A stretch of DNA of 64,000 bases from Bugula neritina (lineage: Eukaryota; Bryozoa; Gymnolaemata; Cheilostomatida; Bugulidae): contig OZ037767.1 of NCBI GenBank assembly GCA_964035545.1, positions 21,306,628 through 21,370,627 on the forward strand. Direction: 5' to 3'. The stretch's first letter is position 1, and each line of letters begins with the position of its first letter. Below, in pieces: positions 12,487-27,123 of the stretch. Under the pieces are notes generated by a model, which saw only the letters and a program-made list of their open reading frames with translations, ran no database searches and was not told where the DNA came from. Position numbers and translations under genes: made by a program.

Positions 12487-14392
12487 GACGGCCCCACTTC
12501 ATACAGTCACATAGAGTACTGATAACGCTGTTGTGGAATTAGAATATGGGTCAAGAGTTGCAACCTGTAAAGGGAAGGAAGACATATTGGCCTTTTTAGT
12601 TTGTTTATTTCAAAGCTGAACTGTCACATAAAAGGACTGAGTTAAAATGTCTATATAAAATTGTGCCAATTTTAAGCTGCAAAAGACCTATTTTTATATA
12701 ATATATAGCAAAATAAAAAAATTATAATTCGAAACCAAAATATTTATGTGTGATAGATATATAGCTTCTTTCATTGCTTATGCTAACGTATTCCAAGATT
12801 GCAACATTTATGGAAGCAATTTCTAATCTCTTATCTAGAGACATGTTTAACATGTTGAATGTGTCTTTATGTTATATACATCAGATTTATATGCTACTGA
12901 ACAGTATATACAGTGCACACTCTATATCCCATAAATCCATTCCTCAAGAAATTCCATAGATCACCAGAAGGGCTTGGACTCCCCTTTTGTAGCTTATATA
13001 TGTGTGTACAGGAACAAAATGGCCAAATTTAACGAGTCGGTGATTTAAATCTGCTATTCTACTACGTCATGAATTAAGATTTCAGGACCCGCAACTTAGT
13101 GAGATACAGTATTTTGTATGTTACCCAGAAGTATTCATGTTGCCAGACAGTAAATGATCTCAGGTTTCAATCATAATATAGAGGCTGATTGAGTTCAGAA
13201 ATATTGACAAGGAATTTTTAATTAAGTGTTATATCAAAGCAATGAAATATCTGAATTAATGAGAGAAAATTCATTACTCTAATGACAAATGGCAATTCAT
13301 GTATTCTAAATGAATAATTGCTTAGTGCTGCACATCCAAGATATTGGGCACCCAAAAGCTACTGAAACTTTTATCTGCAGCTGCGAATGAATAATGTACA
13401 CTGAGCACAATTAGAGTAAACCATTACAATGCAAATGATAGTTTTTTCAATAATAAAATGAATTTGTCCTCCTCACTTGACTAAATTATGTTTAAATAAA
13501 TGGACAGTCATTTTTCATGCAATTCCTCCAGTATGATAAGCTGTTCAGTGTTAAAGTTAATGTTTCTTACAATCTCTCTGTTACTGACTATTTTACTACT
13601 GCTTATATGGTTCTACAGCAATGCATTACCATTCTTGACAGTCCAGCACAGCGATTTGACAATTTCTATGACAGATCCAAAAGCAGGGTGTGACTCATCT
13701 TTTGTCAGCAGACAAAGCGGTAACATCTATTGACAAGAAACTGAAACAGCTTCTCGAACGTTGAATAATCATGATAATACTTCTCACGAGATAATAAGAG
13801 GTGATGTGGGCAACATAATTATGGAGCATCACGGCGTTTATCGGAGAGTTGTAGACCAGTTCAACGTTGATCGATGTTACTCGCATATTTAAAATCAGTA
13901 AAATGTTGGCTTCACAGTGACATATAGCAACAAAGGTTAGTATTATTGTGCTCCACCCTCCCATTTTTGCATGCTGGCACCCCTACTATATTGAAAACCG
14001 GGCTGCCAGCTTGTGATTTGTGCAGCATTGCTAATGAGAAGCCTTCTAGGCCTGTTGATAAGCAGCCGTCAAAAGGGTATGGTGACCTCAACACACTATG
14101 TAGAAATTACATAACATTCCATTTGAAAAAGTCCTAGTATCTGCCAAGTGCTTAGACGAGTAGACAACTCCAAGATAAATAGTGTAAGCTGGTTCCCCCA
14201 ATACTGCTGCTGCTTGTTTAATTGTATTTAGAACTGTTCACCATTAGCCTTGATGAATTTAAATGCTTTTTCAAAATAATCTTCAAGATTTTAACAGAGA
14301 TATTTACAATATGACAAATGGTGATATCCAAATAAAAAATAAACATGTATTATTTTAAATAGTTTTAACATAATATACATAATAATACACAG
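12487..14392. other. Convergent intergenic region CYB5R4 / NSUN5
   Basis: Both flanking genes end here, so it holds their 3' UTRs and spacer. Apart from the AATAAA at 12712 nothing can be assigned. ORFs at 13500-13733 and 13946-14137 have no recognisable family motif and no splice support. The stretch around 13950-14100 is less AT-rich than its surroundings and could be a relic of a mobile element, but no ends or duplications are visible. Confidence 0.5.
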
Positions 14393-18051
<3,659 letters not shown>

Positions 18052-18279
18052 GTCTTAGCTTAGATGTACGAGTTGTGATCTGGTCTTACTTTCAAGTCTC
18101 ACACCAATTAACCGTAAGATTTACTACTACTGATAATATTTTAATTATTCATCATCATGGTAATGATAAGCCTACTGACTAATGAGTGCTAACTTAACGA
18201 TTATGAGTAACGACTATGACTATAGCTATGAGCATCAGTATGAGTAACTACTAAATCTAGTGAGTAACCAGAAAAACTA

Positions 18280-18800
18280 AATGTAATACTAATGCCAATG
18301 GCTAACACCCTAATACTAATAGTAACAGTAATCGTAATACTACGAATAAGATTAAGTCTAATAGCCTAGTTATAGTATCACTATTAGTATTAGTATTAGT
18401 AAAAGTAATACTAATAGAGTAATACTACTACTACTACTAGGTTTAGTAATTATTTATTGTAATGCTTATACTTATAGTTATACTTATAGTAAATTCAGTA
18501 ATTGCTAATAGTAATTACTAATAGTAATACTAATGAATATGGTATTACTATTAGTTAATGTTATACTTATAAGTTATACCTATACTAATACTTAGTCTTA
18601 TACAGTTTTACTCAGTATTACTATTAGTAATACTAATGTCTAATAGTAATAGTAATAGTTATAGTAATAGTAAATTACTAAATTTAAATACAATACTTAA
18701 TTATTGTTAATAGTAATACTATTAGTATTAGTATTACTATTACTATTACTATTGGTATTACTATAACTATTAGTATTATTAATTTAGTAAATGTAAGTAG
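18280..18800. repeat. Degenerate trinucleotide-type (TAG/TAC/TAA) array
   Basis: Long run of AGTAATACTAATAGTAATA variants without a fixed period. A similar tract is at 19845-20055 and another at 62580-63380. Confidence 0.7.
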
Positions 18801-20112
18801 TTGAATTTAATTTAATAATATAAATGATAATTTAAATTACAATAATATTAACTATTGTGAACTGGTATACTTATTAAATAACTTATAGTTGTAGTGGACG
18901 TGGTGTTGATTTTGAAAATAATAAAGATTCAGAATGAGAATCAGAATGAGAATGTAAATATTTACAGCTAGTAAATTCGTTTTTAAACTAAAACTAGCAT
19001 GTTTAACTGTGTTATAAATTGTAGTTTAGTAATTTTATATATTATAAGTAGATTTATCTTGAAATATGATTTGCTACATTAAGCCAAAGTGAAAGTTATG
19101 CTTAAACTTACTGTTATAGATAATTATACTTTGACTACCGATCTATAACACGTGCTAATATTTTTGTAATAGCCGAAGTTGATCTCGTAAAAGAAGTTTT
19201 CGCAATAATTCTGAAGGAGTTGTCTCATTTGAAAAAACTTTTTTATTGAAGTTTGAGTACTTTTTGTACTGGAATTGCACTCAGTTTAGTGTATTAAAAT
19301 TTTTGTCAAAGAATAATTATAGCCGTAATATAGCTATTATAATTAAAACATTATAGTGATAGTTAATATGGTAACATTTAATTAGTCAAGACAACCAAAA
19401 TAAGTTTGCAATACTTCGAATAGCGTAAATTATCGGTGTTGTTTACTTCTGGGGTCTTGCATGAATTAGAGCTAGGAACTTGCGGTACCTCTACCAATAA
19501 TAATTAAAATTCAACTGCCTGGTGCAACTTACCAAAGCTGAAATAGACAGATTACATTAATAATATTATACCACAAATACTTTAGGCTTGCAACATAACA
19601 CAACGTTGTAAATTAGTTCCTTTTTTAAATAAATAAGCTTTTGACAGAAATTTTCATTTTGATTTTAACTTTGAGTTTGACTTCTCTTAGAGTTACTTTA
19701 GTGTTAGTCTTAAGTGCGATTTTCATTTTCATTTTGATTCAAAAAATAAAATAAAAAAAAAACCAATTAAATGTTGATATTATATTATTATATCTTGACT
19801 TTAAATAAACAGTATGTTGTATAGTCAAAATGAAAATGTCTAATCACTAATACTAATAGTAATACTAATACTAATAGTAATAGTTATTGTAATAATGCTG
19901 ATTCTGATTGTACTTGACCTTGTACTTGTAGCACTAATACTAATATAAATACTATTACTAATAGTAATGCTAATACTAATAATTAATAGTAATATTATTA
20001 TTATTAGTAATACTAATACTGTAATAGTATTAGTAATACTAATAGTAATAAACAGCTAAACTCGTGCAAGTTTTAGTTTATACTTATAGTCAGTGTCACG
20101 ATGACTATTCCT

Positions 20113-20172
20113 GTGAGAACTCCTGATGACTGATGGAAAAGGGTTTTTTTAAAGCGGGCTAAGGGCTCATTC
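20113..20172. mobile_element. Relic of SINE 3' region
   Basis: CTGTGAGAACTCCTGATG, an AAGGG-T-run, and GGGCTAAGGGCTCATTC occur in the same order and spacing as CTGTGAGAAAACCCCTGATG, GGGGTTTTT and AGGGCTAAGGACTTATTC in the SINE at 60636-60866. The tRNA-like head is absent here. Confidence 0.5.
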
Positions 20173-20663
20173 TTATTATTGCTGTTATCTGTCTGATTTT
20201 ACCATATTCAGTGATGCTATTCAGATGGGACTCGCTCTCTTATTGGTTGCAGCGATAATTGTTCCACTGAGTTCCTAGCATTGTTTGATTGCAACTTGGC
20301 TTGTATAGCTGGGTGCCGTTTCTGTTTCCAACCCTCTGTGTTTATTTAGACTCAGGTTTAAACCAGTTTGCTGTCTTGCACCTCAACAGGCCACAAAGAA
20401 AAAGTAGATCATAGCTGACAAAAATAATTCAATATTTTTGTAATAAAAGTTAACTAAGTCCTATTAGTTTAGTGGTTTTAATTTTTCAAGTAGTATGCTA
20501 TTTGCATATATAATATATTTCAGTGTTTTCAAAAGTTTGTATGCAAGATTATTGAAATAAATACCAAAGTTTTTTAAAGCTGCATGCCATGTTTGTTTTT
20601 TGGTGCAAATATAATTATTTTGCTTTGATTATTGGAGTACATAGTTTTTGAACTTCATCTAGC

Positions 20664-23600
20664 ATGGCTACAGAAAGTGGAACAAAGGCCAGTAATGGTG
20701 GCACTGTCAGCAATGGTGAGGGAAAACTGTCAGAAGTTGTTGCCATTCTTGACGCTGGTGCTCAGTATGGAAAGGTACCTGTACTGTCACATGTCATCAT
20801 TGTAAATAGTAGATTCAAAGTGTAGCTGTACTTGTTCTCGTATCTGTACATGTAGCTGTACTTGTAATTGTTATTCTACCTGTGCATGTAGCTGTACCTG
20901 TTCTTGTAGCTGTACATGTACCTGTACATGTAGCTGTACTTGTTCTTGTAGCTGTACATATACCTGTACATGTACTTTTTCTTGTAGCTGTACATGTACA
21001 TGTAGCTGTACTTTTAGGTTATAGATAGAAGAGTGAGAGAGCTGCTTGTGGCTTCCGAAATTCTTCCCCTCAATACTCCCGCTTCCGAGTTGAAGGCGAA
21101 AGGTTACAGGTTGCTGATAATAAATATAATCTAATACAGTATATTATGTACTATTTTACAGTATATATAATAGTAGTTTATGTGATAAATTACAGTGTCT
21201 ATAATATATTGCAGTACATATAATATATTCCAAGGAATATAGTTTATAGCAGTATATTACTGAGCTATACATAGATAGGTAGTAATTTGATATAGCAGTA
21301 TCAGTATTCCAAGTGTTATACATGGTGCAACTGTTTGTAGTTGTATTATCATCACTGGAGGACCAAACTCTGTTTACGCTGTGGATGCTCCTGACTATGA
21401 TCCCGAGATATTCAGATGTGGATTACCTCTGTTGGGCATATGCTATGGTAAGTGGGCGGGGCTTGTCACTATTGTGATGTGTGGGCGTGGCTCACCTTTC
21501 TTTGACACACGCGCTAGTAACAATTCTTTTCTATGAACTTATGATTTCTGGTTTGCTCCAATCAGGTATGCAGATGTTAAATAAGGAATTCGGAGGGGAA
21601 GTTGAAAGAAACGAAAGACGAGAAGATGGGCAGTTTGCAATTGACCTTGACACTAGCAGTCAACTCTTTCAAGGACTGTCTAAAGAGGAGGAAGTGCTAC
21701 TCACTCACGGAGACTCGGTCACCCGAGTGGCCGATGGGTTTGTTGCCACGGCGTATTCAGGCAAAGCCATACAGGGTGAGTGGGGTTGTCTTGCCACTGT
21801 ATTCAGTTGCATTCAGTTTATACCAACTCTATTATTCTCAGGATATGCTCTTTTTTGTTATTTTAGCTATCGAGAACCCTTCGTTAAAGTTATATGGTGT
21901 TCAGTTCCACCCGGAAGTTGATCTCTCAGTCAACGGATTGACTATGATCCGCAACTTCCTTTTTAATATTGTTGGTCTTCACGGGACATTTATACTGAAG
22001 GACAGATTAGAAGAATGCATCGCCTACATACGGAATACAGTGAAAGACAGCAAAGTCTTGGTAGATTATATGTAATTGTAGCATACTCTGTTGCCCATAT
22101 GCTGTAGCATTATATGTTCTGTAGCATTATGTATGTTATGCTGTAGCATATATAGTAACATAATAATAAGATGTATAGTAACATATTATTTAGTAAGATG
22201 TATAGTAAATTAGTAACACATTTAATAACATATTATATAGTAACATATAGTAACATATAGTAACACATATAATAACATACTATATGGTAACATAGTATGT
22301 AATAACACAGTTATAGTAACACATATAGTAATATAGAAAAGACAAACAGAACATGACTAATTTGGTGACTATCTGCAGATGCTGCTCTCTGGCGGAGTTG
22401 ACTCCACCGTCTGTGCGGCTCTCCTTCAGAGGGCGTTGAGTGAAGACCAAGTCATTGCTATCCACGTGGACAACGGCTTTATGAGAAAAGATGAAAGTGT
22501 GAATGTTGAAGCGCATCTCAATGACCTTGGGGTCAAGGTTAAAGGTAAGTAGACTCGAACTAATTTAGACTAGTTTTTAAGCTCGTAGAAGATGGGGAAA
22601 TATGTGTCATGTGGCAACTTGGCAGTCATGTTGAAGGAGTGAGATGTTCTGTTGCAGTGATTACTGCAGCCCAGCAGTTCTACTGTGCCACCACTTATGT
22701 CTCGGTCAAGTCAGACCACCCCAACCCGCTAAAACGCAAGACTCTCATGCTAAATTCAGTGGTGGAGCCAGAGGAGAAGCGTAGAATCATAGGGGACACT
22801 TTCATGATGGTGCGTCTGCTATTCTACGTTGTGCTGATCTGAGACTCGTGTTGATTGTCTCTTCAGATTGATTGCAATGACTCATTCTATTAACAGATTG
22901 CCAATGAAGTGATTGAAGATTTGGAGTTGTCTCCTAAAGATGTTTTCTTAGGGCAGGGTACCCTGCGCCCCGACCTGATAGAAAGTGCATCTAGTCACGC
23001 TAGTGGGCAAGCAGAAGCCATTAAAACTCACCACAATGACACAGCTCTGGTACGAGAGCTGAGAGAACAGGTTCGTAGTTCTCTTTCTCATCTCCTCCTC
23101 TCTCTCCCCGGCTTTCTCTTTATTTTCTGTGTTTGCAACCACATGCTATAGCTTTCTGCATTTTTGTGTGTCAGGGTCGAGTAGTCGAACCACTGAAAGA
23201 TTTCCACAAGGATGAGGTTAGAGAGATGGGCCGAAGTTTAGGGTTACCTGAAGATATGGTTGAACGTCATCCGTTTCCAGGTGAGGAATGGCTAGCTACA
23301 CTATATACAGTATATACTAACATATCTTATATCTTACTATATACAGTATATACTAACATATCTTATATCTTATTATATACAGTATATACTAACATATCTT
23401 ATATCTAACTATATACAGTATATACTAACATATCTTATATCTAACTATATACAGTATATACTAACATATCTTATATCTAACTATATACTGTATATACTAA
23501 CATATCTTATATCTAACTATATACAGTATATACTAACATATCTTATATCTTACTATATACAGTATATACTAACATATCTTATATCTTACTACATACAGTA

Positions 23601-25213
23601 TATACTATACATGTATATTATATCTTACTATATACAGTATATACCATGCATGTATATTCCAGGCCCCGGACTGGCTATACGAGTTTTGTGTGCCGAACAG
23701 CCATACAGAGAGAAATCATTTTCTGAAATCATATCTTTGCTCAAAACTTTTGTGGAATTTCATGAATTATCTTCTAAAGTAAGTAACTTCTCTGGATTAT
23801 CTGAACACTTGTGGGTAAAACTCATTTAAGGAGTTGTTTTCTCAGTAGTACATTTCCATAAATGGTGAGTTCTGTTACATAAAGGCATTAAGACTTGCAG
23901 CCACAGCCTTACTTAGTTTAGCTGCAATTTTTCAGGAATCTCGTCTCACGCCAAAGCAATTAGAAACAATACAAGGATCTCTCCAGGATACCGAGCGCAG
24001 TCGACTCTCCAGTATAACGTCAAAGCTCTCCTTAAATGCAACCCTCCTTCCCGTTCGGTATTATTTACTACTGCACTGTCTCCTCTTAGATATAGTTTAC
24101 TACTGCACTGTTTCTTCCTAGATATAGTTTACTACTGCACTGTTTCCTGTCCGATTGTCTCGGTTCTTGCTGTAATAGGATGTATGTTGCAGGACGGTTG
24201 GGGTACAGGGAGACGGAAGGTCATACAGCTACGTGGTGGCCCTATCTTCTAATGAGTCACCCAACAGCCACTGGGCAGATCTGTTCTTCATTGCTAAGCT
24301 GATACCTAAACTGAGCAGACTTGTTAACAGGTGCTTGCAGCTACTGCCTACATATTTCCTACCTGCTGTAAATTATATGTTGTACACCTATACTTTAATT
24401 ACAAGTGTATAATAGTATTTATTTACACGCTATGTACGCATGATATATAATGTGTTCTTGATTCTACATATTATAACCTTTTACTTACACTTCATGTACA
24501 CTTTGCCATATCACATGTTGTTTGCACTGCATGTACACATGAGTAAATTATGTTATTTAAATTTTACTTCCACTGCACATACACATGTTATATAATATGT
24601 TACACAGGGTGTGCTGGGTATTTGGCACACAAGTTGAACATCAAATGAATGATATTACGCCAACTTGTCTCACTGTGAATGTGTTGAAGCAACTTCGGCT
24701 GGCTGATAATATAGCTTACAAGGTGAGTTGTCTTTATGAAGTGCTAGTTCTATATAGCTCAATTCTTTGTCAGTCTAACTCTCAAAACTCTCACACCGAC
24801 ACTGATTTTCATGTCGCAGGTACTCAAAGAGCACAAAGCACTGAGGTGTGTGAGTCAGATGCCAGTAGTGTCTATCCCTATACACTTTGACAGGGCACCT
24901 GAGCAACATGTGCCCTCCTGCCAGAGATCTATTGTACTTCGACCTTTCCTCACAGCAGACTTTATGACAGGGACACCTGCTCTGCCTGGCAAGCAGTTTC
25001 CACAGCTGGTAGGTGATTTTCTTTGACAGGGCACTTGTGCATCTGTATCTTTGTTGTCATATATGTGATAGAAGCACTTGTTAACCTCTTCCTTATGTTA
25101 TGCTTTTCAAGGTGTTGGATGACATGGTAGATAGAATATCTGCTGTTCCTGGAATATCCCGTGTGCTCTATGACATGACAAGTAAACCACCTGCAACTAC
25201 TGAGTGGGAATAA
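20664..25213 (+). CDS. GMPS: GMP synthase (glutamine-hydrolysing)
   Basis: Fifteen exons: 20664-20774, 21018-21109, 21341-21447, 21566-21775, 21867-22060, 22379-22544, 22658-22809, 22897-23070, 23175-23280, 23663-23778, 23936-24057, 24193-24330, 24608-24722, 24820-25008, 25112-25213. They join in frame to 697 aa (human 693). The enzyme converts XMP to GMP with ATP and glutamine in cytosolic purine synthesis. The class I amidotransferase domain (about 28-220) has its nucleophile in GICYG (Cys102) and the His-Glu pair in FHPEVD (His188, Glu190). The ATP pyrophosphatase domain has the P-loop LSGGVDST (about 241-248), then [27 protein letters not shown] and [12 protein letters not shown] (split over exons 9 and 10). 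The C-terminal dimerisation domain has [27 protein letters not shown] and the typical end [11 protein letters not shown]. The catalytic residues recognised are intact. The ATG at 20664 precedes a short variable leader, as in the human enzyme. Confidence 0.96.
20830..21010. repeat. ~18-bp minisatellite in GMPS intron 1
   Basis: Units of TGTAGCTGTACTTGTTCT and TGTACATGTACCTGTACA alternate up to the exon 2 acceptor, which is itself derived from the unit (GTAGCTGTACTTTTAG). Confidence 0.75.
22095..22340. repeat. AT-rich ~12-bp tandem repeat in GMPS intron 5
   Basis: Repeated TATAGTAACATA words with variable spacers fill most of the intron between exons 5 and 6. Confidence 0.7.
23295..23655. repeat. 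36-bp minisatellite in GMPS intron 9
   Basis: About ten units containing CTATATACAGTATATACTAA and CATATCTTATATCTT. Each carries TATACAG, a possible 3' splice signal. The array nearly fills the 382-bp intron. Confidence 0.85.
24058..24155. repeat. ~43-bp repeat at the start of GMPS intron 11
   Basis: Three units of TTTACTACTGCACTGT followed by CTTCCTAGATATAG, beginning within a few bases of the exon 11 donor. Confidence 0.7.
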
Positions 25214-27123
25214 GTGACTTGTACTACATGTTAGCTGTCATCTGCAAAGTGTCAGCTAGTTCCTGTACCCTGACAGATGTCACTCGACTCATGTATAATA
25301 CTCTGACAGCCATTTACAAGTTCTTGAACAGTAGTACCTAGGACTTGTGGTGCTGGTGTAGATAAGCATGCATTACCCTGTTGTATATCTCATTCTCTCA
25401 TTCTGGATATACTCTAGGAATTGTATTGCATCTATTCTCCCAGTAACTGCTCAAGTATGGCTGCAATAGCCTTGCGAATTATGTATATTTCTATCAATAT
25501 TCAAGAGAAGATAATTCTCAATAGCGTAGACACTTGCCATTCACGTATTGTATGATCTACTTATCACTCTTTGTTATAGAAAAGAGGGTTTAGCCTAGAC
25601 TCATCCTGACCTACTCTTATTATATTTTTGCTGGTATTTGGTCTTCAGGCTAATTAGGCAAAACTTTTTTAAAACTTTTTATTTTTGTATTTATTTTAAC
25701 TTCAATATACAAAAATATTAAGATTTGATATAATATTCAATGTAAGATATCCTGGCTGCTGATTGGTTGATTCCGCAAAATCTCCCATCAAGCTCTTTCT
25801 TGACTGCAGCTATTATAAATTCTTTCTTTCTTGGAAGTTATGCTGCCTCTTTATTTATATTGTCACTACAGCTGTGTTATTGTACTTGAACCTTGGGTGT
25901 AGTGCAAGGAATGCTGTACAATACTGACAACTCGGAATAGTTTGCTATTTATTCAGCAATACATAGACTAAGATATTCAGTTATGGATAGCTAGATTGGT
26001 ATGTCTACTCACTACCCATTTGTACTAGCCTCAGTTTCCTATCTAACTGAAAATCCAGATCTAGTGTGGATTATTGGTAACTTTCTATCTTATTCAGGTC
26101 TATAATTATAACGTATTTACTGCATGACTGGTTTATATACCGACTGAAGTATATTGATTTGAGAACAATGCTCTATTTCAATAGCTTAAATTTCAACAGA
26201 ACAAAGCACACTCAAGTGAATACTAGAGTTCTTTATTAGCCTAACCTCATTTCATATTTGTGCACGGCTAGTGTGCTTTCTCAGTCGTACTTTACAAGGA
26301 TTTACAGGCTACTGTAACCTAGCAACTTCAAGTAATCTAATAGACTACTAGTTAACAACGTGATTTAATAATCAGTAGAGTAATTACTGGCTCTTATCAA
26401 AAAGTGATAGACTTCTCATTGACTGGTCACTTAAGAGCGGTAAGTCAAACTACTTCAGGGTCTCTATCTTTTCAAAACTCATCCATTATGCTTTGGAATT
26501 CAAATTATTATAAAAAATTTTTTACTGGCCTGCTCTAAGTCTATTTTACTAGTGCTCTATAGCTTCCTGTAGTTACACTATGGTAGTCTGTAGTTACACT
26601 ATGATAGTCTGTAGTTACACTATGATAGTCTGTAGTTACACTAAGGTAGTCTGTAGTTACACTATGGTAGTCTGTAGTTACACTATGGTAGTCTGTAGTT
26701 ACACTATGATAGTTTGTAGTTACACTATGATGGTCTGTAGTTGCACTATGGTAGTCTGTAGTTACACTATGGTAGTCTGTAGTTACACTATGATGGTCTG
26801 TAGTTACACTATGATAGTCTGTAGTTACACTATGATAGTCTGTAGTTGCACTATGTGCAGGAAGAATGTGTCTGCATATGAGTAAATGCAAGAGTTCATG
26901 TGCTATACCCACTAACCTAGCTGCTAATTCGTTGCACCATTCTCTGTGCAGCCACTTACAACCCTGTTTAGGCATTGGACAATAGTTTCACAGCCCTCTG
27001 CTCACAAAATGTTGAAATTGCATATGTTACATATTATGTTTATATGACATGTAAAGCTGTTATTTACCATCAGTAGATAAAGAGAGTTTCTCTTAGCACT
27101 TCTTGTAATCACTGTAGGTAGTA
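25214..27123. other. Intergenic region GMPS / EFCAB6
   Basis: About 1.9 kb between the GMPS stop and the EFCAB6 start, on the same strand. It contains the GMPS 3' UTR, AT-rich spacer, a 21-bp minisatellite at 26557-26857 and presumably the EFCAB6 promoter. No other gene is supportable. Confidence 0.5.
26557..26857. repeat. 21-bp minisatellite, about 14 copies
   Basis: Unit TAGTCTGTAGTTACACTATG plus G or A. Because 21 is a multiple of three and the unit lacks stops in some frames, it produces spurious open frames on both strands. Confidence 0.9.

Larger units (their letters stand above)
18052..20663. other. Divergent intergenic region NSUN5 / GMPS with TAG/TAC-type low-complexity arrays
   Basis: The start codons of the two flanking genes point outward. 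The interior is dominated by interspersed AATAGTAATACTAATACTA words at about 18280-18800 and 19845-20055, which read similarly on both strands. A SINE-tail relic lies at about 20113-20172. No coding exon is supportable. Promoters of both genes must be in the outer parts, but no motif could be assigned. Confidence 0.5.

Noticed and set aside
13500-14137. Possible small genes between CYB5R4 and NSUN5
   Set aside because: No family motif, no convincing splice signals, and codon composition like the surrounding AT-rich spacer.
26557-26857. CRISPR-like regular repeats
   Set aside because: Units are directly adjacent with no unique spacers, and the DNA is eukaryotic.
26541-26975. ORFs on both strands rich in HSVTTDY or VCSYTM
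   Set aside because: 21-bp intergenic minisatellite; 21 is divisible by three, so the frame stays open by chance.
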